Shown here: one piece after another, positions 12,276-26,700 of the stretch
How the letters are laid out: every line of letters starts with the position of its first letter
How positions within the stretch are numbered: the first letter of the stretch is position 1
DNA from: Siphonodentalium dalli
Lineage: Eukaryota; Mollusca; Scaphopoda; Gadilida; Siphonodentaliidae
Reading direction: 5' to 3'
NCBI GenBank assembly: GCA_032622095.1
Contig: CP136063.1
Location: 147,489,379 to 147,553,378, forward strand
DNA: 64,000 nucleotides
Position numbers and translations under genes: made by a program
The notes under the pieces: generated by a model
The model's input: only the letters and a program-made list of their open reading frames with translations
What the model was told of the DNA's origin: nothing
Database searches by the model: none

Positions 12276-12624
12276 TAAATATGATTCAATGGTTATGTAC
12301 GGTATTGGAAAATAGATCATATTTCATGGAAACATTTTCTTCTTTGGTCAGTCACTCTATTACAGTTTAATAATTTGGCACCTGTAGTCTCAATATGGAT
12401 GGAGAAGGTGTAGGGGGAGTGTCAGCTCTGGCCTAACATTAACTTTTGCTAATTGAAAATAATTTTTGCCAGTTTATATTAGAAGTTGCCAAACTTTAAT
12501 GCTATCAGTTTCTTGATTCTTATATTTTGACAATGGCTGTTTGATCGACTTTTGATATTGATTGGAAAGCAGTTAATTATTAATAATTTTCGCCTCTCTG
12601 TGGTTTGTCATGGAACAATAAACC

Positions 12625-12928
12625 GGGGGCCTCTGTGGCTCAATCGGTTAGGGGTACCACTCCAAGCCGTTTCGCCCTCCAGCGCTTGCGATAAGGGTTC
12701 AAATCTACATGTTTCCATCGTGGACTTGTAACTCAAAATCGTTATCTGGTGGAGTTGCCAGTTACTCGCCGATGGCCGGTGGTTTGCCGCACATGGTTGA
12801 CGAGTTTATCAGCCATTGAAATCACTGTTAGATTAGTCGCAAGTGTGCGGATTTCCTCCACCACTAAAACTGGTAATGTCGTTATATGGCCTTAGTTGCT
12901 AAAGCGACAATATACCCCAATCAATCAA
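12625..12928 (+). mobile_element. tRNA-derived SINE with 17-bp target duplication
   Basis: The 5' part is tRNA-like: A box TGGCTCAATCGG (12636-12647) and B box GGGTTCAAATC (12695-12705), the RNA polymerase III promoter. A central domain (CTCGCCGATGGCCGGTGG ... TTTCCTCCACCACTAAAAC) follows, and the 3' end is CAATCAATCAATCA. The exact 17-bp duplication tcatggaacaataaacc lies at 12608-12624 and 12929-12945, showing recent LINE-mediated insertion. Conserved-domain SINEs of this shape are known in bivalves; I do not name the subfamily. Confidence 0.88.
12636..12705 (+). promoter_or_regulatory. Pol III internal promoter (A and B boxes) of the SINE
   Basis: A box TGGCTCAATCGG and B box GGGTTCAAATC, 47 bases apart; both are close to the tRNA consensus, so the copy may still be transcribable. 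Confidence 0.7.
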
Positions 12929-13036
12929 TCATGGAACAATAAACCAATCACCTGACAATAAATTTGTCGAAGGGTTGCTTCATCAGAAGGACACATTGAA
13001 ACAAAGAGGATTCGCTATGTAAAAACCATCACCATA

Positions 13037-13199
13037 CATTAATGCCCCAAATAATCGACTCCTTAACCACAGCAGAATTATGGGTAACTTTTCAGGATTT
13101 AGGTGGAAATATGACTTGTTGCCATTCATCGGAAAGTTCTCACTGAATTCGCACATAATTCTGCTATGGTTAAGGAGTCGATTATTTAGGGCATTACTG
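13037..13199. mobile_element. family A MITE, internally deleted
   Basis: CATTAATGCCCCAAATAATC to GGGCATTACTG with TA on both sides; the middle of the right arm is missing. Confidence 0.82.
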
Positions 13200-14094
13200 T
13201 ACATATTAGTAATTCATCCACCCATTGATACTAATGTGATCAGATTAACTGCATTGTGATAGAGGTGTTAACTTTTCTTGATCTTAAGAAAACACCACAA
13301 GTATAATTATTGTAAGAGTTTGCTAAAAATGAATGTTATTTATTGACCAATATTTTTCAACTTTCTTGAAAAGTGACTTGCCAAAACATTTGCCAAATGA
13401 AAATAGTTTTTGCAAAATGTGTATTTTTTCGCATTTGGCAAACGGCATCACGATCCCTGAGGTGGGGAGGGGGACAACCTCACTTTGTACCCTTCACTGG
13501 TTGGGGTGGTGGCTGATAGAGCCCACACCTCCAATTCTTGCCTCTAGAAATTCAATTACTAGTATATCGAAAATAGCATTTTGACTTAATGGACTGCTTG
13601 CTCTGACCGCATTGTTCTAAATCTGGACTGGACACAGCATGGCCTGGACACATATAGCTGTCTGGACACGCAGGGCAGATGAAATACAGAGATATAGCTG
13701 GGACGACTGGACACAAATTAACTTGATGAATTCGTCCCATCCCATATCACAAGAGACAATCTACTGTCAAAATTTGCCATCAGAATATTTATAACTCGTT
13801 AGCAGAAACTTCTATTGACGATAATTAACGACACCCTGATGTCCCTGATAGAGAGAGAAGCCATTGCTGTTAATATTCATAAATATATGGAGAGAAATAA
13901 CTTTGTTTGATCGGTCCTGTGGGAAGCACTGTTCGGTACACAGTCCAGACAGCCATTGTGCTTGCGATTCGGGACTTGGTCACATAGTACAATACACGAT
14001 TACTGTACTGTTACAACTTGATACCATAGTTGGTCTATAATTCAGAACTCTTTATCAGATTTTCTGTTGAACAATATTTTTCAGACAGTTGGTT
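13200..14094. other. no gene seen
   Basis: A moderately GC-rich patch at 13440-13740 contains short open frames without splice context. GGACACAGCATGGCCTGGAC / GGACACATATAGCTGTCTGGACAC is a small imperfect repeat. Confidence 0.4.
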
Positions 14095-14222
14095 AAAGGG
14101 GTACTGTACACTAAATCTGGCCATTTATGGGACCATCTGCTTTTATGCTCAACAGAATATATGCAACAAATGAACGAATTTGAGCAAAATAGTGCAGATT
14201 AGTGCAAAATACACTTCTCTAT
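14095..14222. mobile_element. solo arm of the GGGTACTGTACACTAAATC MITE
   Basis: TTAAAGGGGTACTGTACACT and about 100 further bases match the left half of the 21847-22119 element (TTATGCTCAACAGAATA, GATTAGTGCAAAATACAC). The right half is absent and a G-run follows. Confidence 0.7.
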
Positions 14223-14734
14223 TGGGGAGGGGGGGGGGGGGGGGGCTCCAAGAGGAACATCAGTTTGATGAAGATCTCTAAGATTTTGTGAGTTGGAGGA
14301 AAATATTTATAACAGGAGTGTTGTGTCAGGGAAGCCATACAAGTAGGTCATGGTACATGATCAGCAATACGATACATACCATATTACACTAAATTAGTGT
14401 TCCCAAATGGATACCACTTGAATTATCAGAATCAACATGTTTGTCAGCTCGGTGAGTCACATACCCATACTATAAATGTAAACTTGGGAGAACATTGCTG
14501 GTTTTGCTCATTTACGCATGCCCATTTTCAGTAATTACTTGATTTTCTGTATTGCGATACACATGACATGATTTTACAGATATCATTTGCATTAGTATTG
14601 AATTCACCATGAATCGATACTACCCTACAGGATACTGGAGGCCTTTTTCTTAGATGATTACACCAGTGTGATTGGTTGTATGTCATTCACATCAGCATGT
14701 GGTTTGTATTTATTACAAACTTATTATCTTTTAG

Positions 14735-14787
14735 TGTTGAAGAACCAAGAAGATGCATACTCTATGGAATCGTCGTCAGTTCAGCAG
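14735..14787 (+). CDS. CNTLN: CNTLN exon a (first exon seen)
   Basis: Acceptor ttatcttttag and donor CAG/gtatga. It starts with two bases of a split codon and then reads LKNQEDAYSMESSSVQQ, matching the NQED...ES block of vertebrate centlein. It ends in phase 0. The preceding exon is not visible in the 14.7 kb upstream. Confidence 0.85.
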
Positions 14788-17700
14788 GTATGAAATTATG
14801 AACAAAGATGAATGAACACTCAGACATGTTTTGACACATTAGGAATTTGGATGCTTAAACATGGTGTCTAACTGGCAGCTGTCATCACCTCTTAGTCATG
14901 TCCATCCCTATTTTACATACTCTTAGACAAAATTATTTCAGTACAGTATGAGAAGATTTCTAAATATAAGTTTAGTATTGGGAGAAATTCAATTTGAGCT
15001 GGATGAAACCACTTAAACTGAGAAAATTATCTACTAAAATCAGCTGTTATAGAATTTGCATGAAGTATATATAAAACAAGTACTCTCATTGGCTGCTGCT
15101 TATTTTAAAAATGTTATTAAATCACTGTAATAATGATATATGTGCATGAATCTATGCATCAATGCTTTCCTTGAACAATATGACACGTGCTACATGTTAC
15201 AAATTTCAAAACCTCAAGCTCTCTACTGTTTGCCTTATGGACTCCTATTCAAAAAGTTTAATAAGTGTAATGCTATTTATTTTCTTATGTTAGATTATAT
15301 AAAGTTTCCATAAAAGTATCCTTCTATTTGGGGTGAAGGAGAAGATCACTTGATCTTTTCGACCATCATGGGTTCAACTACTCAATCCTGCTCAACTACT
15401 CAATTCACATCCTTCTATTTATTTAGCTGTATCTCTCCTGTTCCAAGAAATATGATATACTGAAGAAAACAGAAGCAAATTTACGTCAGGAAATTCTTGA
15501 CGTTCGGAAGGTTGGTCTATCATCAGCTATCTACTCGATTATGTATTATCCAAACTACAGTACAATGAAATCAATACATTAACATTTTCTATGCTAAATT
15601 GATTCTCCCACTCAGTTATATAAAATTAATCATTGAAATGGTCTATTATTCATTTGGATGGATGCTCAGGATATATGAGCACATGACAGCTGGACCAAAA
15701 TGATAATACAAGTGCAGAAGAACTCATATTCATTGGTGGGAAATGTTTAGATAATAAGTTCAACAAATGATCTATTTGTTGAACTTATTATCTGAACATT
15801 TCCAGAGAAATAACTACTCGTCAATGAGTATTTAGTAAAGAAGGGGTTAAGTACTATAAGTTCTGATAGTGCTCAATGTGGAAAATCCAAGTTGTGCCAG
15901 TGTGACTTTAAGAAATATTTGTTTCAGTTATTTAAAGAAACTTGCAGTTTATTCAGAGAAAACAAGATATTGAACTTAGTTTATTCTTCATATAATTATT
16001 ATTTGTATGGTGTAGGCAGTGTAATTGTTAAATCACTATTTAGTAACTATGAATATAGATGTGTCAGTCTATGAAGCCTTATAACCCTCTATGGATTTCC
16101 AACTATTTGTCATATGTAAATTCAATTGCACGTCAATGTTTTTCATTAGGTATCCTCATATATGAATACGAGCCCATTCTGGTGGTCAATTATTGACAAT
16201 ATACGCTGAAACTCCGCAAAACCTAATAAGTTGTGTCCGCAAGAGAAATAAAACTGACATTTGTCACATATTGGACATAAAAGTTGTCCGAAGCAATTTC
16301 CAGTAATAGATTTCCGCTAATGACATATTTCTCTAAGGTAGACGTTAGCGATGATGAACCAGAGCTATTTGGTCCCTGCGTGGGGTCCTTTGCTATCTTT
16401 AATGCACTAATGTTTTTGTGGTTGGTTTATATCCGAGATTTCCTGTGTGTCTTCTAAAATAATTGCCAATCTAACTTGGTATATTTGCGGTCTCTGGAGA
16501 GAGAAAATTGAACAGATACTGTCCTGGAAATAATTTAGATTCAATTTGCCATCGATTTTGTCATTTTTATGACATTAGTTTATTGGTCTGCAGGGACATA
16601 ACATAGCAGTTTCGTCTCTGAAGTGCTCGATACAGAAATATTAGAGCAGCCCGCTTGATAAATTTTTAATTATATTTTAGGTGCTGGGATCATTTTCACT
16701 ATAATTTTCTGGATACGCTTTGATGTCTGCCCCTCTCGTTGACATTTATCACCACCAGGGAATATTGTGCGATTATGATGACTTTTACCACATCATGTTC
16801 TAAGGGGGATAATTCTACTAGATATTTTTTTAGTGGTTGATGCATGCATAACGGGTACCTAAAAGATTAGTCCTCATTCGCTAATATACTTACACTGTAT
16901 ATATTCAATGGTACCGTGTCACTCTAGGAATAAACTTGATTTTTCTGATGGATTTGTGCTGTATGATCACATTAGGTTGAATCACAATCATATAAATTGA
17001 TTTATATAAGTTTTGTGACCGATCGACACTAATATGTTTACACTGTTTAATCATATCAGAAAATGAAGATTATTCTTTATAATTACATCTCGGTGAAAAA
17101 TTCAACCCAAAAAATTTAAAATAAAATTATTGTTAAAAAAAACTTGATAGTGATGTTACTGGGATGTCGCATGTTGCCATGATGAAATTCCCACACATAG
17201 TGTTCACCTACCCCTAATGTAATCAGGGGCGGTGGAGTAAGGGCTCTAACCCCGCTTTTTGCCCTTGACTGAAACCTGTACAAATGCATAATTTACATTG
17301 GTAAAAGTGCCCTTCTGAAGAAGGTTGTGTCCTCCCTACCCTTTGTAGGTTCAGCCACTCCTGAATGTTATCCTAACAAAAGTCATTAGCTTTTTGGAAA
17401 CAAATTATAATGATAAAATACTGTAAAAAATGAAGTAGGTAAAAGTATAAAGATAACAGTTTTGTCTCTGAAGTGCTCGATACAGAGAACCTCGCTTGAT
17501 AAATTTGTTATTATATTTTAGGTTCCGAGACCATTTTCACCATAATTTTCCATATATGGATTGATGACCATGAGGGAATATTATGCGATTCTGATGAGTT
17601 TGATCTAAGGGGGATAATTCTACTATATGTTTGATTAGTGGTTACTGAATACCAGAAAGAATAGTCTTTATACGCTAATGTGCTTACACTGTATATATTC

Positions 17701-20700
17701 AATGGTCCAGGATCACTCAAGCAATAGCCTTCCTGATGTAATTATGCTGTATTAAAACATTAGGTCGAATCACATAAGAAATGAATGGAGGTTTTGGTGG
17801 GGCCATAGGATTTTGACTGCGAGAAAAAATCAGCAAACTATGTGAACCCCAATGGGTTCAAAGCGGTTCATGTGGAGTTTGCTAAATTTTTATTGTGGTC
17901 AAAACCCACGACCACGTTGAATCCACCGTTTATTACTTACAAACATTTATTATTATTATATACCACTCTAAAAATTGTCTTGGGTTGAAATATAATAGAT
18001 TTATGGAGAAATAAATGTATTAATATGGGAACTGTATTTCTCTGTGGAGTAAGAATGAGTAAAAGGGCAGAGATCATCTATTGGCTTTGGTGCATCGATT
18101 GAAGGTGATTATTAGACATTAATTTTTGTAAATTGTGAATTTCTTTGGAAATGTGTAAAATAAAAAAAAAATCTAGTGTTTTTGGGTGGATACCAAATAT
18201 TATCTCATTAGTGACAAATGATTATGAAACATATGACAGATAAAAGATAATATGCAGTATCCAATCAAACGGACTAGATATCCTCTTTATTCGGAATATG
18301 CAGCAAAATAATTATGGTGTATAACAGAAAAAATAACACTAGCAGTTAGGTGGATATATATAGGTTATCACCCCATGTGTGTTTCCGTGATCCGTATTCA
18401 AGTCGAGCTACCTTCTCTGGGTTGTTTATCTATATAAATGTACAGAGAAGGTAGCAAGACTTGAATACCTATCTTTCAAACTCACAAAGTGGTGATAACC
18501 AGTTTACCTTACAATTTACACAACAGTCTCTCGTCAAAAATGTAGTATTTTTTTTAGAACAATGTCGTTTATCGTATATAGATAACACATTGCACAGTTG
18601 ACGTAGTGGTGCATCACTGACGTCATCAATGTTAAATTTTTGTGTGAAATGCAAGCGATTATATTTAGTGTTTTTGGCATTGTCATTTTAAACAACTCAA
18701 TTGAATGGATATAATAGATGTTTAGCCTCATATTACTAGCAAGAAAATAATTGGACTTACTGATGCCAATTGGCAGGTTAATCATATTTGTTTACAAACG
18801 AAGCGAGCCCCTCCACATCTCACAAGCAGTCACTCTTGCCATCCAGGAGACAACTTGTTGCCATGCAGGATACAGGATATGAAACCGCCTAGGCTTTTCA
18901 CATGTATTTGAGGAAAAACAGCTAAATTGTAAGATAAAGCCAATATATTACACACAGCAGAAATATATATAACATTAAACGCTACAAGTTTATGAGGTAT
19001 TTGATAGCTTAGGCCAAAAAAAAAAACGTCTCTGTTTCCGGTACCCGGCCTGGCTGAGATTTTCTTGCCGGCCTCAATTTTTTTTTAAATTTTCACGAAG
19101 TCCATAGTAACCTGTCTGTCTGAGTTAATGGCTATGGTTTCCCCCAATACCAACAGCAGAACTAACCACCAATCGCATACACACCTGACGCATGTGTAGG
19201 CCATGTGCGCGATCGCGCATTCTTGATAAAAAATAAGACAACTATAGGTCGGCCATGCTACGCAGTGAATACCGTCGCGTAAATCAAACTCTACCCTGAC
19301 AGTCACTACGGAAATCCCCCGTCTTTTGTGGGCTGTGTATTTTAAAAAGTACATTGTATTAATTATACCGGTAGCTCCCTTAACTTCCTTCGCCTAATTG
19401 GGGGCAAAACTTGCCTGAAAGACCATCTGTTCGCGACAAAATTAAACAGTGAAAAGCATGTGCGTTTTTGGCGGGAAAATGACAGTCCGTATTACGTTAT
19501 CAATCCTGGAAATTAGCGTCATCAAAAGCCGAAATCACCATCACCATTGACAAGACGAAATCGTCATCAAAGATTAAAATGCATAGGCATCCTTGAATAT
19601 TCACATAAACCCGATTTTAACCCACTTTAAATAAACAACTGTCTGTTATGAATGACACAACAACTGGGTCACTGTGTCACCAACCAAACGCATCAGTGGG
19701 TCACGAGAATAAACTCTGTGTAACTATTTACGACAGACTCTCTTTGATGTTTTCCGACCAAGCAGCAGATACCACTGAAGAAACAACTCGCCACTGTATG
19801 AAAGTATTAAACACACATTTCTGATCATCTGATGTGCATACATGTACTGCATGTAAGGATTATTTGCTAACTTGCTGTTAATTACACTGAAAGTTGGCAG
19901 GTAATCAATTCTGCTATTTAAAACTTTCCGGGATTGAAACAAAATAAGTCGGAAATAGGTGACTTTAAACCACAATACTAGTTAGTGATTTGGTAATATG
20001 GACAAGTTGTCACTGAAAAATAATGATCATCTATGAAGAGAAATAAGAGGGGATGAAAATACAATAGGTTTTATTGAAATGGCAAGTATTTATTCCATAA
20101 AACGATCTCTGTCAACACCAACACCTGTAAAATTGTGTCGGCAGTGATGAATAGAATGGCATAAAATGTGTAACCTCAGGCCCAATCTACACCAGAGATA
20201 TTCAGGGGAAGATTGGAACAAAACATGTTTATTCCTGCATATCCAAGAACAGTCAGTAACATTGTTCTGGTCACATGTAATTTGTAAATAAAGGTATCAG
20301 ATGCTACTGTTGCATTGTGGGCTGGTAGATGCATGGACTACATGTATGTAAGAGGAATAACTCTAAACCCATGGCCATAGCCTAATACATTGAATGTTCA
20401 CACTGGAGCACATACTAGAGCTAGAAAATATCTTTAACACCTAATACATGACATAATAGTCCAGCAAGCTGCATAATATATTACCAGTTAGCATGTATAA
20501 AAGCATGCCAATTTTATAATACATGTTAAAAGGGTGTACTACACTATTTTATCACTTTCAAATGGCCGGTTAAAAAAAAAAAAAACCCTGCCTGCCTACC
20601 TGGAAAATTTTCCCCATGTTATCGGAAACAGACATGTTGTTTTTTTTGGCCTTATGCGTGGTGTGTTCGAAAAATCCCAGAATAAATTCACAACACTGAT

Positions 20701-23700
20701 TATAGACCAACAGAAATTCTCCTGGCATATTGGCAAACCCAAATGTGCTGAATATTCAAGTTCATGACCAACAATCTTGGTGATTTCCAGAGTCAGTGTG
20801 TTCATAAAACTATGAACCACATTGAGCCAATGTAGTACATAAGTTTATGATCACATTGACTTAGGGGGCATGTCTATCATAATGGTATGGAAATAAGGAA
20901 AGTAATATCAAGTGTATGTAAATATAAACGTATAACTTACCCCAAATGTAATGATCCTATTTAAAAAGATATTAGCTTTTTGGAAACTACCGGTAATGGT
21001 AAAATACCATAGAAAATGATGTTTATATAATTATAAAGACATAAACTGAAATTGTTATAGTTTTGTGGTTCAGGACCATTGTGTATATACAGTGATAATA
21101 TCAGGAAATGAAGATTATCAGTGAAAAATATTGATCTGAAAATGATACTTTCAGTCCAAAATATTGCTGATCAATCTTCGTTGCGATGTCATAATGTCAC
21201 ATACTGCTGTGATACGGGAGTATCATTTTATAAATTTCAGAATATTATTGAAAAGGATGATGTGATATCAGAGTTACAGAACAGGCTTGATTCATTCGCT
21301 CGATACCGTCGACCCAGAAATGATATATTTGATGACGGCAGCTTCTTAACTCCAGAGAAGGTGGGTCATGTTTAAACATTCCAATAAACACACCAGGGAT
21401 GTGAATATATATATACATCGCTGAACACAATTAGTACACATCATAGTATTTACATCACAAGTGTTTTATTCATCTCACCAAATGTTGATAAAAATAGTAA
21501 GTTTTTATATATATCACCTGTAAAAAAATGAACTGAAATGTTTTCATAATTTCTGGAATTGATATATCCATGTAATCCAGATTGTAATGATACTCGAGAA
21601 CAATAAGCATCTCTGCAGATTTAAAGAAATCTTTATGGATAAGAAAACAATAAAAAGTCTGGAAAAAAACTTTTATTCCGAACACACTCATGTTAATGTA
21701 TTGCAACCAACTCAAAATGATGGCAATTTACAAATATATTTACAAGAAAATATTAACAACATTGGTTGAATGTTGCAATAATATACTTATATCTTGATTT
21801 GCCCAATGTAGTATATGATGCTCGATACAAGCCATATGTGTGCTAAAGGGTACTGTACACTAAATCCAGCCATTTATCAGACCATCTCCTTTTATACTCA
21901 ACACAATAAATACAACAACTGAATGAATTTGTGCCATGGATTAGTGCAAAATACACTCGTGTATTATATAAATGAGGTAAACTACCTGGTAATTATATTG
22001 AAAATGAATTTCTGACTCCAGCCATTTATTCATTTTCATTATAATTACCAGGTAGTTTAAAAGTTGAGTATAAAAGGAGATGGTCCGATAAATGGTCGGA
22101 TTTAGTGTACAGAACCCCTTTAACTCATTCAGTACCATGTCTCCTGTAGGGAACGGCTATCTGTAAATCAGCTCTCCTGGGGGAAAAAAACACTATTTTC
22201 ACTAACACTATATTTAGATTGATTATTCAAATTCGAAAGAATCGAATTGATAGCAGGGATTGCTGGTATAGGCCCTACCCATGAACAGCTTTGAAACTCC
22301 ATCATAGGTAAAAAAATTCATGTTGCCATGGCAACGATAACTTCAAATTGACACTGATTGTGTAAAAAAATTTTTCGTGTTATGTGGCCTACTAAATCAT
22401 TTGTTCAGTGTTTTTGGACATTAATTTTGCTTTTGGAACAACATATCATTTTGTTATGGCAAGAATGCGGGTGTTTGTGTGTGGGGTGGGGGGGGGGGGG
22501 GGGGTGGAGGGGCTAATCGGTGAGACCAAACAAATTTTGTAATGGGATGTTTACAATAAACGATCTCCGAGAAAAGATAACAAAACTGAAAACTATTTGA
22601 TGGAAATGAACTGTTTGCGTTTTATATGCCTACAACAGTCGCACTATTCGCAGTGCAGCGTACTTCTCGTTTGTGCTGTAGCTACGATGTCAATGACACA
22701 TTTTTGGGCCATCGAATTAACCCAGTGACAATTCTAACTGATTTAGCACATCGAAAAATCCCTCAATACCAAATTTCAGTTTGAACCCCTTAAGGTACAG
22801 AGTTTGATTGACATAATGTGCACGTTGTCGACATTATCATTCCTAGGTCGTTTGGCACCAAACCAAGTCTATGATGGATCAGTGCATGCCCGACTTGGTA
22901 GGAATCGACCTTTACACAATAAAAATCGGTTTCCAATTAACATATACGTCGACCTCTCAGAGAGTTTGAACTCTGCAAGACTTAGTCACAGCCACAGAGC
23001 GCATCAATTTTCACCACTTATATTTAGACGGCTGTATCTCCTAAACGCCTCGACATGCGGAGCTGCCTGATGCGTCATTTTAACGGCGACATGCTCTGTT
23101 ATATCATGCGCGTATATAGAACCCCCCCGGTTGAAAAATTAAACTGAGATGTCTTCCACAATGCGACTTGTAGTATGCATGTTTCAAATCATGTGCACCC
23201 ACATTGAAATGGTGAGTTTAACTCAGTATGCAGCATGTTATAAAGATGGTGTGTTGGGTGACGAGATATCTCATTGTTGAGTAGTTCACGTGGTAATGTT
23301 CAGATAATAGTTTCAATAAACAGCCTTTTGTTGAATTTATTATCTGAAAATACCCTCCAAATAACTGAATAGGAATCCCATATCTTCTGCACTTGTATTA
23401 TAAAAAAATCCCTCCAAATGAATAATTGCCCATTCCAATGTACATGTTTATAACTGAATGGGAGAATCTATTCAGTAATCAAAGGGATAAACTCTACTTC
23501 TTTTCATATAGGAGAGTGATGCTGATGGTCCCGCTGGGGAAATAGATGACAGAATCAATCAGCTGAGGAGAGAGATAAATCTGCTGAAGAACAGACTACA
23601 TGAAAAGGAAAGGTGTGTTCACTTAATCTACATGTTGATAACGAGAGGTACAACAGCATTCCTCAGCAAAACAGTCATTGAACCCCTTTCTATACTAAAT

Positions 23701-26700
23701 ACTCATTGACAAATAGTTTCCTTAGGAAATATTCAGAAAATATTCAAACAACTTAGGCCAAAAAAATAAAGAGATTTCATCTCAGGCAATTTTTTTTTTA
23801 AATCAATGTGTGCGAGCGAGGGTTTTATTTTGTTCTGCCCATAGACTGGCATAGTAAACATGGGTTATTATACCTTCCCAGATCCAGAAAATGTAGGGAG
23901 ATCTTTGTGATGGATATAAACTAATTTAATCTGATATAAAGAATGACAAATTATGATATTGTACTACCCATACATCATATAGGGATTACCTAGAATGATA
24001 TATATATTGATATGATTTTAATATCGGCACAATAATTTCTAACGACACACACATATCTGATTAATATAAAAATATGGAACATAAATACAGTCGAAATGAA
24101 AAGCTAAAGTGATCTTCCGAACTATCATAGAAAGTATTGATTCACTTATTCCGCTGACTAATTAGAGACTGTATATGTACCACAATGGATGATAGACAAA
24201 TAAAACTTCAAATAACCATCATAAAAATGGCAAAAATACACCGCTTGTCAAACTGTAGTGCGCTCCGGTTTGTCTATTGCAATAGACTAGCAAAGGGGAA
24301 AACTCTCTCTTGCAGGGTTACTTTCTTACTGTGCAAAGGTCAATAAACTTGGGGGTTTAGACAGCCTGTTGTGACAATATGCCTGATAGTTATCGTTGCT
24401 ATGGTCTTTTGTTGAATACCACACATACACCATAGTATTAACTCCAACTCGATATTTGAAACATAACTAATTTCCATGTGACAGTTTCCTATTTCCGTGT
24501 TACTGTACCGGTATTCATAAATTACAACTACAGTGAAAATTTGAAATCTAAAATCGTAATAAAGTGGTCCAATGTGGCAATGCCTGAGAATCAAAACCTT
24601 TTTTTTTTACCTTATGGTCATTTGTTGAACATATTATCTAAACATATCCCCCTTCAATGAATATTAATCCTTCTGAACTTCATGAATACATGAAAAATGT
24701 TTGTACAAATTTTATATGCCAGTGATATAGCAACAAGTTTGGTCAGAAGTAGTCTAGGTGGGCTTGTTTTGATATCCCTCCTGTTAAGGCCATGCAAAAA
24801 CAATTTCCCATTTCACAGGCCTGCGCGAATGATCCCAAAACCCTGATGCACTTTATATTTGTCGGAAAACAATTATCAGTGGTATGATATAACTTATCAG
24901 TTATCAGTGGTATGAAATAATGAATCGAACTGTGACCCATTTCCCCGATTCAAATTTCCGATTCATTACTGTATTTGGTAACCATGTACACTTGGAATTC
25001 GACCTGGCTTTGTTGGGGTATGTTTTGCATTGCATCTGTTTATCAGTATCCATTGGAATATTTTGTGTTAATCTTTCCAATTTGAAGTCAAATTTGACTT
25101 GTGTATGCATTAAATGGTTTTTAGAATATTTCTTATTTGAAGGACCCACCCATACACCCACCATGTATGTAATGCATCTATGGTATATGTAAATTGGTTA
25201 AATTATTTGCTGTTTTCTTTTCAGAGTTATTGAGAGTCTCAACAAGTCTATAGAATTTGATGTTTCCCATCTGAACCGAGAGAGAACACACTCAACGCCA
25301 AGCAGAAAAGTACGCCACATCGCTTTGAGTCCAATCAGGTCACCACACCTTGATAATGTTAGATCAAAGTCTATTAAGAGAAGCCGTTCTGTTTCACCAA
25401 CATGCAGCCAGCGAGATTTACACAGGCAATTTCATAATACTGAGTTAAAGCTTCAGGATACACAGAAGGCACTGAAAATTAAGGTATGTTGCCATTCTGT
25501 TATCTTGAAGCGAGAGCAAGCCATCAGCTAATCATACATATGTATGTTGTATATATATGTACTCTTCAATCATATCAAACTTGGACTACTACACTGCATA
25601 TTTGAGTACTATATAGCACTATATAATTTGAAATGTCTGCAAAATATTGTTGCTCCCATATATAGAATTAGTGGTAGCTCACCTTCCAAGTAGATCAAAG
25701 AAACAAGTGTATAGAAACAAACATTCTTTTTAAATGATTACTCCGGTGTGATCTGTGTACGCACATATTTGCATATGTTGCCAATGTGATTCTGCTGTTT
25801 CAGAGTTTTCATATCGTTTCGCAGTCTCATCTAAAAGCCAAAAATATTCTTTCAGACTATAACATGTCTAAAATTTCAGATGCAATCCCATTTTTAGGAA
25901 GAAAGAGGACTTTCCAAATGTCAATTTATTTGTAAATCAAATTGGAATTTGGACTTAAAGAGATGGTAAAAGATTATCTTTGGCTTTGTACACTTTTTAT
26001 TCTAAATCGATTCTCCCTCTCAGTTATAAAAGTATACATTGGAATGGTCTGTTGGTCATCTGAAGGGGTTTTCAGGAAAAATTATCAGACAGCAGATAAT
26101 AAATGTGCAGATGGAGTCCTACAGTAGTGCCCTAAATAATCAACTCCTTAACTACAGCAGAATTATGGTAATTTTTCAGGATTTAGTGGGAAATATGGCT
26201 TGTTGCCATCCATCGGAAAGCTCTCACTGAGAGCTTTCCGATGAATGGCAACAAGCCATATTTCCGACTAAATCCTGAAAAATTACCCATAATTCTGCTG
26301 TGGTTAAGGAGTCAATTATTTAGGGCATTACTGTATTTATTAGAGGGAAATGTTCAGATAATAACTCATCAATGAGTATTTAGAAAAGAAAGGTTTAAAT
26401 AGGCCTACAGTTCTCATGAAATTAGTTCAAAGTCCATTTGATCTTGTGAAATTTACTGTATAACAAAACACATGGTGCTAACATTTGTTATATATTTTAA
26501 CTATACTTGCAGGTCAAGGAGCTGGACGAACTGAAGAAAGCCCACAAGAGGAGGCATGAACGACTAAAAACTGTTCAGTCAAACAATAAGCTGCTAACAG
26601 AACAGGTCAGATTACTGGAGGATGATCAGGCAGGGTATGTTGTCCTTCTTGTATCTGAGGCACATGGCTCATTAATCTTTTCAGTACAATGAATTTATTC

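Noticed and set aside
21121-21240. Upstream extension of exon c (SLRCHNVTYCCDTGVSFYKF)
   Set aside because: In frame, but Cys-rich and unlike centlein; a stronger acceptor lies at 21240 and gives the expected phase 0.
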